Made by a program: the position numbers and the translations under genes | The notes under the pieces: generated by a model | Seen by the model: only the letters and a program-made list of their open reading frames with translations | Told to the model about the DNA's origin: nothing | Database searches by the model: none | Source of the DNA: Centrapalus pauciflorus | Lineage: Eukaryota; Streptophyta; Magnoliopsida; Asterales; Asteraceae | Assembly: GCA_020465985.1 (NCBI GenBank) | Contig: JAANYP010004240.1 | Span: 40,405 to 104,404, forward strand | Reading direction: 5' to 3' | DNA: 64,000 bases | Shown: positions 45,735 through 60,855 of the stretch, one piece after another | Layout of the letters: every line of letters starts with the position of its first letter | Numbering within the stretch: the first letter of the stretch is position 1

Positions 45735-48483
45735 ATGGACAACAGTGCTGCAAGTTCCTCATACTATGACAATGGCTCAATGGGCAAACCTCCAAAGTTC
45801 AATCATCAGAACTTTTCTAGTTGGAAGTGCAGAATGATGCTCTACTTAGAGAATCTAGATGTGCAACTACCAGAGATTGTAATGGAGGGTCCCTATGTGC
45901 CAACCTCTGTTACAACTATAACTCCTGCTGTTGAAGGAGCTGCTCCTGAAATCAAAACATTTGAGAAAGCAAAAGCTCAATGGTCTGATGAAGACAAAAG
46001 ACTGGTGGCTCTTGATGCAAAGGCCAGAAACAACCTGGTCATCTCTCTACCTGATGATGTGTTCAAACAGGTTGAGAAGATGAAGACTGCAAAGGAGATG
46101 TGGGATACTTTGTGTACCGTCTATGATGGACCCACAATCACACTTGACAATGGGATTGATAATCTTGTTAGACAGTATGAACTCTTCTTTGCAAAACCAA
46201 AGGAGACTCTCACTGAAACCTACACCAGGTTTACTGCTCTTGTAAATGATCTCAAAGCTGTTGGGATCACCAAGGACAGCCTGACTTTGGTAAACAAGTT
46301 CTTAGATGTCCTGCCTGAAGAATGTAATTATTTTTCTACAATTTTAAGGAATTCAGGTACCATCAGAAGTATGGATCTTGTTAACTTATATGGATCCTTG
46401 CTGAATGATGAGCAGTCAAGGCAACAGAAGAGAAATGCCTTGGAAATATCTAAGAAAGGTGCAGCCTTTGTGGCCAGTGTGAGACAACCTGTAAATCAAG
46501 TGAGTGATGTGTTCACTCAACCTGATCAACAGGCTGATGATAAGGAGGAAATGTCTGATGAGGAAGACAATGCAGATATTGCTGAACTGGATGATGAGCA
46601 AATGATAGCCATGCTTGTCAAAAGGTTCAACAAGAAAAGTTTTGGAAGAAACATGCTGCAAGGAAGTTCAAATGCTGTCAAAAAGAAAGCATTTGACAAG
46701 ACCAAAGCTGAGTGCTTCAAATGTGGCAAAACTGGCCACATAGCTGCTGACTGTGTGTCAAAAGCTGTTGGTCAGTCATCCAAACCACACAAGACAAACA
46801 GGGATGATGGCTATAGGGTTAAGTACCTTATGGCTATGGCTAAGCTGAGAAAGTTGGAAAACTCAGTGGTTTCCAACCGGCAAAAGGGACTTATGGCAGA
46901 GACTTGTGACTGGGAGGAGTCTGATTCATCATCTGATGAAGAAGACAATAACTGTCTGATGGCCAACACTGATGTCCCATCAACAAGCAACTTCAAACAG
47001 GATCTGGCTGAAGCTGAAGCTTTTAGCAGCTTGGAGAACTGGAACCCTACAATGATTTATAAGGTACAAAAATTTATGGATTACAGTTCTGAAGAAAAAG
47101 TTAAAATGTTTGAATATATGCTTGTTGATCTGAAAGCTGCTGTTGAGAAGCATGCTGTTTTATTATCTGAAATCTCTAAGCTTAAAACTGATATTGAAAC
47201 AAAATCTAGTAAACTGGACAGTTTCCATAAGTTGGAAGCTGCGCTTGATGAATTAAAACACATCAATTCCATTTTACTGGAAGAAAAGAGAGAAACAGAT
47301 ATAAAACATGCTAAGCTTCAAAAGATAGTTGACTCTTGGTGCCAATCTGCACAAAAAGTCAGCCACTGCATAAGTCAACAGATTCCTGCACAAATCCAAG
47401 CCTATCTTGGAGGGGATCTTGACACAGCAGCTTCCATTGTTAAGGTTAATAATTTAAAAGAAGACTTGTCCACTCTTGGTGAGCTTCCAAACACTTTTAT
47501 TCAAATAGTGAATGGTAAATTAATCTCAACAAACAGGTTTGTCAGGCCTCAAAACACTGACAGCTCGTGTGAACCTAGCTCAAAAGCTGCTGATGAAATA
47601 AATTTTTCATCAAATAAGCTTGCTAAGTGCTCTGCTGTTTCACACAAGCAAAAGAAAGGAAAGCATGTCCAAACTGTAGCTGTGGACACCAAACCTGTTG
47701 ACAAAACAGGCTTTGGGTCTAAAGCTGATGTAAAAAGGCATACTAATCCTTTTAATGCTGAACATTTTGAAAATAAGTTTTCAAAAGGTAAGCAGTCTGC
47801 CTTTAACAAGAGTAAGTCTCAGATTGAAGGCAAACCTGCTGTGATTTCAAATAAGTTTTCTAATCATAGTGGTAAACTGGTTTTAAATAAGAATAAGTCT
47901 TTCAAAACCAGAAATAATGATTATGTTGATAGGCAACATCAATCACATCTCAGGAAGGGCAAAGGCAAAGTCATTGCTCAGCCTGAGAGAGATGGGAATA
48001 GGTTTCCTAAACCTGTGGAAGTTCAAAAGCCAATTAATTCCTATCTTTGACATCTGCCCTCCTAAAAAGAGGAAAGAAGAGACAGGCAAAGCTGTGGCTA
48101 TTGAACTTTCCACTCAAGCTGTTGATTCATCAAAAAGTAATAAGTTTGCTAAACCTGCTGATGGAATCAACATAAATAACTCAGAATGTGTTTCTGAAAG
48201 GTCTTCTTCCAAAAATGTTAAAAGGAGAAACTGTTATAAATGTGGAATGAAGACACATCTGGCCAAAGACTGTCCTGAAACTGAGGACATGAGGCCTGCT
48301 GACTCTGATGGTTCCCTCACTGCTAACATAAACAGTGTTGGAAACATCTTAGTCAATGAGAGTGGTATCCAAACGGATACCATTCAAATAGGGAATATTA
48401 GTGTTGACATCACAAGTCCATCAACAAATGTTGATGAAGTAGGAGAACTCATCTCTGTGATGAGTTCCCCTAAAAATGACTAA
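45735..48483 (+). pseudogene. Copia 1 gag (capsid, zinc knuckle, coiled coil, second zinc knuckle)
   Basis: It starts MDNSAASSSYYDNGSMGKPP at 45735. The capsid core (FSSWKCRMMLYL, then LVALDAKARNNLVISLPDDVF, SLTLVNKFLDVLPEE) is the UBN2-like Copia gag domain. The zinc knuckle CFKCGKTGHIAADC is at about 46717-46758. A heptad-rich coiled coil follows at about 47090-47300 (KLKTDIETKSSKLDSFHKLE). The frame breaks at TGA 48048 and continues in another frame from about 48020. There a second knuckle, CYKCGMKTHLAKDC, lies at about 48233-48274, and the frame ends at TAA 48481-48483. The segment 47064-48506 is flanked by intron-like borders and is absent from the copy at 61247-64000. Confidence 0.9.
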
Positions 48484-48506
48484 TATTCTTCTTGTCACTC
48501 TGCTAG

Positions 48507-51500
48507 AAAAACAACCATCCCAGGTTTGGTACTTGGACAGTGGCTGCTCAGGGCACATGACAGGTTGTAAGGACCTGCTGAGTGATCCCAGGCCTGAAAA
48601 AGGGCCAAAGTCACATTTGGTGACAATGTACAGGGATCCATTGAGGGATATGGAACTCTTAAAGCTGGTGCTGCAGTGTTTAAAAGAGTAGCCTATGTGG
48701 TTGGGCTAAAACATAACCTTGTTAGCATAAGTCAACTGTGTGATGTTGGCTATAAGGTTAACTTTGATGAGCACCTGGGTTACATATTGGATCCCCAAGG
48801 CAAAGTTGTGCTGTGTTCTTAACGAAAGAAAGGTGTATATGTTGTGGACATGCAATCTGCTGATCCCACAACTGAAACCTGTTTTCTCACAAGAACAAAT
48901 GCAGACTTAAACTGGTTATGGCATAAAAGGCTGTCACACCTGAACTTCAAGAACATCAACAAACTCTGTAAGAAAGAGTTGGTGACAGGTTTGCCTTCTG
49001 TGACCTTTGTTAAAGATAAACTCTGCACAGCTTGTGAGAAAGGCAAGCAGAGGAAATCATCATTTAAATCCAAACATAACTTTTCTATTGATACTCCTCT
49101 CTTCTTAATCCATATGGACTTGTTTGGACCTGTTAATGTCCCAAGTCTATGAGGAAGAAGATACACTCTAGTAATGGTTGATGAGTTCTCCAGGTACACA
49201 TGGGTTATCTTCTTGAAGAGCAAAGGAGAGGCTGCTAGAGAAATTATTGGATTTGTGAAAAAGATGGAAATGCTGAACTCTGCCCAAGTGAAGCAGCTTA
49301 GAAGTGATCATGGTACTGAATTCAGAAACAGTACTCTTGAAGACTTCTGTGAAAAGAAAAGAATCACTCAAAACTTTTCAGCTGTAAGAACTCCACAACA
49401 AAATGGAGTTGCTGAAAGGAGAAACAGAACTCTCATTGAAGCTGTTAGAACCATGTTGTGTGCATCTGGTTTACCTTCATCATTCTGGGCTGAAGCTGTT
49501 AACACTGCCTGCTTCACTCAAAAAGATCCTTAGTGGTAAAAAGGTTCAACAAGACTCCTTATGAGCTGCTCAAAGGGAGGAAGCCAAATGTCAGTTACTT
49601 CCATGTGTTTGGGTGTCCCTGCTTCATTCTGAATCAAAGGGACCAACTGGCAAAGTTTGAACCAAAAGCTGATGAAGGTGTGTTTGTTGGCTACTCTGCT
49701 ATCTCCAAATCCTATAGAGTGTACAACAACAAAAGAAAGGTGATAGATGAATCTATCAATGTCACCTTTGAAGAGTCCAAGAATGCTTCCACCAAAGTTG
49801 TTCTTGAATCAGTTTCAAGAGAATTAAACTTTGATGATCTCATGCATTCAAACAGTGAAGAGGACTCAAAAGCTTCCACTACACCCAGTGTGGAACCTGT
49901 TAATCATGATGGGCATGATGATGATTATGTCAATACATCCTGTGTGAATAAGTGTACTGATTTAATCATAACTACATGTCCTGAACCTATCATTGCTGAT
50001 TTTCCTAGTTCCTCTGCTGATATGTTCAACAGTGGTCAGTCATGTTCAACAAGTGAACAGGCTCAAGACAACAGTGTGTCTGAAAATCTTGAGAGCTGTT
50101 CAACAGGACCTGCTGAAGCTGCTGATAACTCAGGGGAATCCTCATTGAAGAATGATCCTAAGTGGATCAGATGTCACCCCAATGATCAAATAATTGGTGA
50201 CATCAGCAAAGGGGTACAAACAAGGTGGGACAGCTTAGGGAACTTCTGTATGTTCTCTAGTTTTGTTTCACTAATGGAGCCAAAGAAAGTGGATGAAGCA
50301 CTAAAAGATGCCAATTGGATCACTGCCATGCAAGAAGAACTCAATCAGTTTGAGAGAAACAAGGTATGGAAGCTGGTCCCTGCTCCTAAAGGTAAAACTA
50401 TAATTGGCACTAAATGGGTTTTCAGGAATAAAATGGATGAGCAAGGTCAGGTCATTAGAAATAAGGCAAGACTGGTTGCTCAAGGTTATAGACAGGAGGA
50501 AGGAATTGACTATGATGAGACATTTGCTCCTGTGGCCAGGCTAGAAGCAATTCGTTTATATCTAGCCTACGCTGCTCATAAGAGCATTAAGGTATTTCAA
50601 ATGGATGTGAAGAGTGCATTTTTGAATGGGAAGCTGCAAGAAGAAGTTTATGTCAAGCAGCCTCCAGGTTTTAAAAATGAACATTATCCACGTTTTGTCT
50701 ATAAGTTGGACAAAGCACTCTATGGTCTCAAACAAGCCCCTAGAGCCTGGTATGACACTCTTACTAAATTCCTTATGAGCAATGGGTATTCCAGAGGTAA
50801 AGTGGATACCACACTGTTCATAAAGAAGGTGAAATCTGATATTATGCTTGTTCAAATTTATGTGGATGATATAATATTTGGTTCTACCAATGAGCAGTTA
50901 TGCAAGAATTTTTCATTACTCATGAAATCCAAATATGAAATGAGTATGATGGGAGAACTTACTTTCTTTTTAGGATTACAGGTTAAACAAACCTCAACTG
51001 GAATTTTTATAAATCAAAGAAAGTATACCTTAGATCTCTTGAAAAAGTTTAAATTTGATCAAAGTTCTCCTATTAAAACCCCAATGGCAACCAATGTAAA
51101 ATTGGATGCTGATGCCAGTGGCAAAGCTGTTTCAGTAACAGCTTACAGAGGTATGATTGGGAGCTTGCTATATTTAACTGTTAGTAGACCTGATATTATG
51201 TTTGCCACCTGTTTGTGTGCTAGGTTCCAAGCTGACCCAAAGGAATCTCATCTAACTGCTGTTAAAAGAATCTTCAGATACCTGAAGGGCACATCAGGTT
51301 TGGGTCTTTGGTATCCCAAAGACTCAAGTCTTGAACTAACAGGTTATTCAGATTCTGATTTTGCAGGCTGCAGGCTAGATAGAAAAAGCACAACAGGTGG
51401 ATGTCAACTCCTTGGTGGAAAGTTGATAAGTTGGTGTAGCAAGAAGCAGAACTCATTGTCTACTTCTACTGTTGAAGCTGAGTATATTGCTGCTGTGGGC

Positions 51501-51796
51501 AGATTCTGTGGATGCAGCATCAGCTTGAGGACTATGGGCTTGTGTATAGGAACACTCCTATTCTGTGTGACAACACAAGTGCCATAGCCATTTCCAACAA
51601 TCCAGTATTTCATTCAAGAACAAAGCATATTGAAGTCAGACATCACTTCATCAGGGATCACCTTCAGAAAGGTAATGTGGAGGTAAGTTTTATTTCGACA
51701 AATGAACAGCTTGCAGACATTTTCACCAAACCTCTTGATGAATCTAGGTTTAATTACCTTGTCAGCAAGCTGGGCATGTTAAACAAAAGTGACTAA
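48507..51796 (+). pseudogene. Copia 1 pol (protease, integrase, RT, RNase H), several breaks
   Basis: The protease motif VWYLDSGCSGHMTG is at 48525-48566, with a frame break soon after (stop at about 48689). The GAG-pre-integrase zone has WHKRLSHLNFKNI and C..C pairs. The integrase catalytic residues D (IHMDLFGP), D (LRSDHGTEF) and E (QNGVAERRNRTL) are all present, but TGA at about 49150 and TAG at 49531 split it. The RT carries KWVFRNKMDEQGQV, FQMDVKSAFLNG and the catalytic YVDDI at about 50860-50874, and is open from 49533. RNase H has GYSDSDFAGC and VEAEYIA. A small deletion near 51500-51510 shifts the frame before LCDNTSAIAISNNPVFHSRT and the end at 51796. It is inactive as it stands. Confidence 0.92.
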
Positions 51797-52370
51797 GTGT
51801 CCTCAAAGGTCTAAGACCTTGTATGTCTCACACTGCTCAAGTTTCTCAGAACAGCTTAGACAGACCAGGCTATGCATGTTCTGTACTTAGCCATTTTTCT
51901 GAAATTCTTGAACAGCTTGAACATACAACAGGCTGAACAAAAACAATTTACTCATCCAGCCTGCTCTGATGGTCTATTCTTCACTCTGCTCATTCCTTCA
52001 CACTGATTTACAAGACATTGTCTTGTAACCTGATCAGCTATTGGACACAACCTGTTCCTACATGGCTGAACAGGTTGAGGGAACAACTTGAAGAATGAAC
52101 AGCTTGTGATGACCCTGCTCATCACATGTTTGACCAACAACTTAGACCAACAGTTTTTAATTACCTTTCTTCACAATTAAGTTACTTAATTTTTGTTTTT
52201 ATTTAACTTAATTACTGCGGATAATGTGGGTTACGTGTGTTAGTGATTAAAAAAGGATCAAGTGGTTTGACTAACGGTCTGACATGGACAACCGTTCCGT
52301 TTTCCGTTAACGACCTTTTCAAATCAACCGCCCAAATATTTCTCTCTCATACCCACTCACATTCAAATCC
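51797..52370. other. Spacer between pol and the extra ORF
   Basis: No coding frame. The left part (to about 52140) repeats words such as GAACAGCTTGAACA and AACAGGCTGAACA also seen in the LTR, suggesting LTR-derived duplication. The right part turns into a promoter-like region. Confidence 0.5.
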
Positions 52371-52485
52371 TATAAATACCTCATACTGTTTCATCTTCGT
52401 CTTCCTCACTACTACCATAAAACTCCTAAGAACCCTAAAAATCGACTAAGTGTCTTGTGCTTCTGCTACTCTCACTACTCTCAAA
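52371..52485 (+). promoter_or_regulatory. Candidate internal promoter and leader of the extra Copia ORF
   Basis: CTATAAATACC (TATA box at 52371-52377) is preceded by CT-rich TTTCTCTCTCATACCCACTC. It is followed by a leader rich in CTTCGTCTTCCTCAC-type pyrimidine patches, leading to the ATG at 52486 (AAAATGGCTC, a good plant context). This is how a plant gene promoter and 5' UTR usually look, and it is unexpected in the middle of a retrotransposon. Confidence 0.55.
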
Positions 52486-55400
52486 ATGGCTCACAGAAAC
52501 AACCCTTTTCTACCAGTTTTTGTTGGTGATGATGTGCAGAAACACTCATCAGTCACCACAATGCTAACCCTTAAACCCACTAACTATATTGCCAACCTCA
52601 CAATCCCCAAAAACTATGTGGGGAAAGGTTATGAGCAAATGGTGGAGTTTTTGACAGTTCATCCGTTGAACTATGCCATGACTGCTACTCCTGGTGTCCT
52701 GTACCAGGAGATGGTATACAAGTTTTGGTACACTTGTGCCTACAACCCCAACACCAAAGTCATCAAAGGAACTATTCTCAATGGGACTCAGACCATTGAG
52801 ATCACTACTGATCTTCTCAGGGAGGTTCTTCATCTGCCCATTGCTGATTCATATGACATGCCTCAGCCTGAAAATGAATAAATGGGCAATCTGCTACGCT
52901 TCTGTGGTGTAGCAGAACCCAAAATCGGAGCTACGCTGTTTAGGAAGGATTTGTCTCCTACCTACAGTTTTCTATTTGCCTCAGTGATGATGAGCTTCAG
53001 CAGCAAAGTTGGTTCATTTGACCAACTGAGCCGTGATGAAATCCTAATAGTCCTACAGCTGGTGGATGGGACTCCAATGGACATGGCTAAGTGGATCTTC
53101 CTGAACTTGAGGAACCTGGTGTAGCAGGAGACAAGACCAGCTGCTGTTCGATACCCCAGGTTTCTGAGCCTCATCTTCAGGCACATTTGTGGTGAGCACC
53201 TGTACAACTCTCAGCCTTTACTTCATACTGCTGCATTCCCTGTGATAGGGAATAGAGTTTTCTACACTACTGTTCTTCCCAATGAGCCTCCTCTGTCAAC
53301 ACCAATGAGGAGGTTGTTAGGATTGGTGGAAGGACCCTCTGATGTGAGGATGGATCCAGAAGTTGCTCCCAAGAGAAAATCCAAAGCCAGGTCCAAACTT
53401 GTTAAAAGGCTATGGCAACCACTGAAGCTGGGCCTGTTCAAAAGAAGGCCAAAACAGCTCAGTCTGAGTCTGCACCCTTAGCCTCTGTGGCTGAGGAGGA
53501 GCAGGCTCCTCACCCTGGTTCATTCGTTGAACCTGAAGCCTCTGTGGCTGGTGCCTCTGTGGCACTTGAGACTATGGAACAGGTCAACCCACCTGTTTCT
53601 GACCCAGTCTCTAAACCTGTCCAGTCTGAACCTCTCATCACCTCTCCACAATCACCCACTTCATCCATTCAATATCAACGCAAATCTCTAGCCAAAAAGA
53701 AACCAGCCCAAACAACCAGCTCCTTTGTTCCCTCCCAACAGGGTTCAGTTGTAAGAGAAGCCACCCCTGCTGCCTCTCCTATTTTGGGCGAAGGTTCAGC
53801 ACAATTGGAGCCTGCTTCACTCCAACCCGAGTCCACCCAGAGTCAGCCTAGACCCTCTGGTTCCTCCCAACAGGAGCCAGTTGTACAAACGGAGATAGCC
53901 ACCTCAACTATTCCAGCCTCCCAACAGGCTGAGAATATTGAAAGACAGGAGCCCTATCCACTCCATACTGAGTCCACACTGTCCCCTCCTCAAACTTCTT
54001 TACACCCTGAGTCTGCACGAGGTGCCCACACTGCTGGTATAGACCAATCAGCAGCTCAGCCTCGAATTTCTGCTCCCTATGATACAGCTGTTCTACACCA
54101 AACAGCTGCTGAGGGACCAACAACCCAAGCTGATGAACCTCAGGGAACATACCATCCCTTTGGTGAGGCTGCTCCCTCCATGCAAACTCCATCAGTAGGT
54201 TTCACCACTGCTGATGTTGAAATGCATATTCCATCTCCCCATGATGAGGTGCTTTTACACCAAGGCACTGCAGAGTGAACACCCACTGGCCTTCATGAAG
54301 GTGTTGCAACACAAGCAGCATCTGAAAGGCCCCCAACATCAACCCCTTCTCCTGATGATGCAGCTACAGCCGCTGCTGAGGGACCCTTTGACCCCTCCAA
54401 GCTGGGCCACATTACTTTTGCCCAGGCTATGGAGCTTCTCTCACATGTTCCTCTTCCCTCTCCCTCACATCCTCATACACCAGCCTCATCATCATCTTCT
54501 CCATCAACCCAATCTAAACAGTCCACCCATACACCTCCATCTCCTAAAGACCTGGCTTTAAAGGATCAGCTTTCTCTGCTGACCAACAAAGTTGGTTCTT
54601 TAGAAACTTCTATGACCTCTCTACCCTCTCTTATTTCAGACTCTGTGTCTGAACAACTTAAGGGGTTCTTTGATCTGTTCAAGGATTCCTTCCCTGCCAC
54701 TCCACAACCTGATAATTCTCCACAGCTGCTTGCACTCACTGCACAGCTGCAAAATGTATCCACATCCCTCTCCTCAATTCTTTCACTACAACAGGACTCT
54801 GTGTCCTCAATGACAACTATTTCTCAACAGCTGTCATCTCTCCTAACTTCTTGCAATTCTACCCTTCCTGCTACTCTGGCCAGCTTGAACACACTCATTG
54901 GCTCCCTATCCAATTCTGTGTCATCAAACCTTGCTGATGTGCAAGATTCTCTAAAATTACATCTTGCACAACTTCAAAGTTTGATGTTCACAGCTTCTGA
55001 TAGGGAAAACATTGTTAAGCTGACCTCCCTTGCTGATATCTAATCCTCTTCTCTTCAAACCTGTCTTTCCAGCTTGCAGAGGTGAAGGACAACTTGGCAT
55101 TCTTAGTGAATAGCCTTGTTGGCCCCAGGCCTGCTGCCAAAACTGCTGGCAAGCCTGATGACTTCGTGTCTTCAGGCAGACCAGGTGTTGAAGGTGCTGG
55201 TACATCTCCTTCAAAGGGGGAGAAGTCATCTACCTCGAAGACTAAGTCTAAGGGGGAGAAAACTTCTTCTCCTAAGGAGAAATCAGTGCCTGCAATACTC
55301 ACTGGTCAACCAGCAGGAGCATCTGCAACAGGTACAATGGAGGGTGCCTCCCACGCTGCTCAGCCTACTCAGGCTGAATCTCCAATCCCTGCTCAGCCTA

Positions 55401-56643
55401 AGGGGGAGGAATTTATTTTGAGGGAAGGCCAAGCAGCAGAAGGAGGCATCTGATTCTAGAAGAAGAAGGGGAGGAGGAGGAGGAAAGTCCTGAAGCTGCA
55501 GTCACTACAGCAGCTAAAGGAAAAGAAAAAGCAGCAACTGATCCCCAACAACAGAAAGCAGCAGAGCTTAAATTTCACAAAGCCAGGTCCAAAGAGATGG
55601 GTCTTCCTATGCACAAATACTTTGAGTTTAGAGAAGAACAGCTTCAAGCCCTGGAAGCTCTAAGGAAAGAAAAAGAATCTGCCAAAGCTGCTAAGTCTTT
55701 TGCACTTCAAGAGGCAAGGAAAGTTAAAATGTCCTCTCTGGTTGTGCAAAAGAAAATATTGGAAGCTGCTAAGGGATCAGCAGAAGAGAAGGAAGCAGAA
55801 AAAGAAAAAGGTGTTCTGGTCTCAGTGACCAAAACTTCAGTGCCTTCTGCAAGAGCTCAGTTTCACTTTGACAACCTGGCAAGAAGAAAATTTCAAGATG
55901 TTGCTGATAGAAGGCTTGCTAAGGAAGCAATTGTCAAAGCTGTGCCCATATCAAGAAAATGCAGTCAGTGGAAGTTGAAAATAACCAGAATGGGCGCAAC
56001 AGGCCCAGAACTAGAAACATATGACTACACTGATGTTGCACAAAAGGGGTACAAAGAATGGATTGAGCTGGCAGTTGCTCTGAGTGTGTCTAAGTCAAAA
56101 ACTGCTAAGACTGTCAGAGCATATGTCTTAAAGTTGATGGAGAGAGTGAAGAATCTTGGCCTGATCTCCAAAGAAGTGAGTGAAGGTGTCTATGTGACAC
56201 AACCAAAAATAAAGGCTAGGGGGACAAGGAAGGACACTGAGATGGAACAACTCCTCATCTTGATAGAACAAGATGACTATGCTATTGAGATGAAAGGAGT
56301 TGATCATAGCCTGCCTAGTGGAATAGAGTTTGAAGATGGCAAGATCATTGAAGAGCCTGAGCTGGGGGCATTTTTTGTAGATCCCTTAACTCAGAAGAAA
56401 TGCTTTCAGAGAGCATCAGATCTATACAAGGTGGATCTGAGACAGCTTGTAGCCTTCAGACTTGTAGTTTCATTCAGGCAGTCAAGCAGGTGGAGAGCAG
56501 CTATCTGGGATCAGCTCAGAGGCTGTTATGAGAGAGGTGAACTTGAAGATCCCAAGTTTATGATCATAAGAAGTGAGATTGAAGAACTTGAGGATACAAG
56601 GGAACAACTTGAGAAGATGTTTGAAGGTCCCCCTCCATTGTAA
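52486..56643 (+). pseudogene. Extra long ORF downstream of Copia pol, unknown function, interrupted
   Basis: Starting MAHRNNPFLPVFVGDDVQ, this reading runs about 1386 codons if breaks are ignored. The N-terminal third is globular (TIPKNYVGKGYEQMVEFL, then YQEMVYKFWYTC and ITTDLLREVLHLP), a pattern also seen in proteins accompanying other plant retrotransposons. The middle (about 53412-54500) is Pro/Ser/Gln-rich and disordered. A Ser/Leu-rich coiled-coil zone follows (about 54560-55040), then a Lys/Glu-rich coiled coil (about 55600-55850) and a C-terminal globular part ending EQLEKMFEGPPPL. Stops at 52879, 53122, 54276 and 55041, and frame changes near 53410, 55080 and 55450-55590, disable it. 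It holds the position of the SIRE 'env-like' gene, but I see no clear signal peptide or membrane span, so envelope function is not supported. Confidence 0.7.
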
Positions 56644-56739
56644 TGAAGTCCATCTACCATCTGGGTAGGTGAAGAATGGAAGCTTTCCATCAGTTGGACA
56701 GGCTTACCATTATCTGCTCCCAACAAAAACAGTCCAAAA

Positions 56740-56835
56740 TCTGATGTACATTAGTTGTACTTTATTTACATAAGTTGTAATTTTCTCTTTTGCATTAGTT
56801 GTAATATACATCAGTACATCAGTTGTACTTTTGTA
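56740..56835 (+). repeat. Short CAT(N)AGTTGTA repeats before the 3' LTR
   Basis: About five copies of AGTTGTA, several in the form CATTAGTTGTA or CATCAGTTGTA, lie within 100 bp of the 3' noncoding region between the extra ORF and the LTR. The rest of 56644-56996 holds nothing recognisable except a purine-rich GGTGGAGAT just before the LTR. Confidence 0.7.
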
Positions 56836-56996
56836 AGAACATGTGTTGTTCTATGTAATCAAAAATCAGTGTATATATAAACTGATCTTTTACTTTATAT
56901 TGATGTTGTAATTTTATTTCATCTGTTGTACTGTAAAAATATATAGTGATTTTTGATAAGATCATCTTAGACTGGTTATTGCAAATAGGTGGAGAT

Positions 56997-58134
56997 TGTT
57001 AGGCACAAAAAGGCATCAGTCAAACCTGTTCTGCATCTGAGGGGGAGATTATTAATCAAACCTGTTGATGCTTTTGAAGGTTGAATTTAAGGCCTGTTAT
57101 ATGCCTTATTGAAACCTGAAAATGATTTGCAATATCAGCCTGAAGCTGTTCTATGTGTTGCATGTGTTGCAACAAAGGCAGTTTTGCCCAAGCTGTTCAG
57201 TCTGCTGAACAGGCTGGACATAAACTGTCTACGCTGCTCTACACTGGTGAGCAGCTTGGGCAGTTTACAAGTGTTCTGTTCTTTGTGAACAGAACCTGTT
57301 CTTTGTGAACAGGCTAAACACTTTATGGAATATGTTTCCAAGTCCTCATGTATTGTTTTTGACTGCAAGATCAGCTTACAAAGTCGAAGACAAAGTGGAA
57401 ATCAGAACTGCTCAGCCTGCCCAAGCTGTTCTGTTACATGAAGACAAAAGGATATTTGAAAAGGGTGACAGACCTTTTTCTTATATCAAAATAGGCCTTT
57501 ACAAAGGAAGAAAAACACAAAGTTGACATTCCTTATTTAGTTATAGGCAATGCAACAGTAGACAAAGTGAAAAGACAAAAGTTCTGCCCACATGAAGACA
57601 AGTCTGCTTTTCAGAATGTGCAGAAAAGTTTATGTTGTCTTTTCAACAAGACTTTCCCTTTTTCATTCCGTCCAATGAAGAAGCTTCACTAAGATCCTCT
57701 GAGTGAGTATAAAAAGAAACTTCCAAGGATTGAAAGATTAAGCCAAAAAGCTAAGTGCTGAAACCAAGAGTGAACGTGCATTCAAAGTGAGTCTTTCATG
57801 CATGCAAGTCTGCTTGAATAAAACAGTGCTTAGTGTCTAAGCTGTTCTTGTTCAAGCTGTTCCTCAGAGTCTTGTAAACACAGTGAGTGATTCTTAGTGA
57901 GTGTATTCATTGTAACCAGTTTAAGTCTGTCTTAGACTAGTTAAACATACTGTTGTATCTGTCATCTCAGCTTGAACCTTTCCGCATTCAAGCTCGTTTG
58001 TAATTAAAATTTTTTGATAATACATACAAACATTGAGAAAATTGTGTGTAGTTTTTAAATAGCTGTATTCACCCCCCCCCCCCCCCCCTCTACAGCTTAA
58101 GGCTATATACTTGGGATATCTTTTGGGACCTACA
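56997..58134 (+). repeat. 3' LTR of Copia 1
   Basis: 1138 bp, TGTTAGGCAC...CCTACA, preceded by the polypurine-like AGGTGGAGAT. It differs from the 5' LTR by about 15 substitutions and by a longer C run (17 versus 10). Its target duplication ACATG follows. Confidence 0.95.
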
Positions 58135-58139
58135 ACATG

Positions 58140-60852
<2,713 letters not shown>

Positions 60853-60855
<3 letters not shown>

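Larger units (their letters stand above)
44541..58134 (+). mobile_element. Copia LTR retrotransposon 1 (SIRE-like, extra ORF)
   Basis: A 13,594-bp element flanked by ACATG (44536-44540 and 58135-58139). Its layout is LTR, tRNA-Met primer site, gag, protease, integrase, RT, RNase H, a long additional reading frame, then LTR. Integrase before RT is the Copia (Pseudoviridae) order, and the length, extra ORF after pol and large gag suit the SIRE/Maximus lineage (inference). The LTRs differ at about 15 bases in 1132 by my count. Gag, pol and the extra ORF are all interrupted, so it is not autonomous now. Confidence 0.95.

Noticed and set aside
57305..57526. 73-codon frame in the Copia LTR
   Set aside because: Noncoding LTR sequence; the 5' LTR copy differs by an indel that breaks it.
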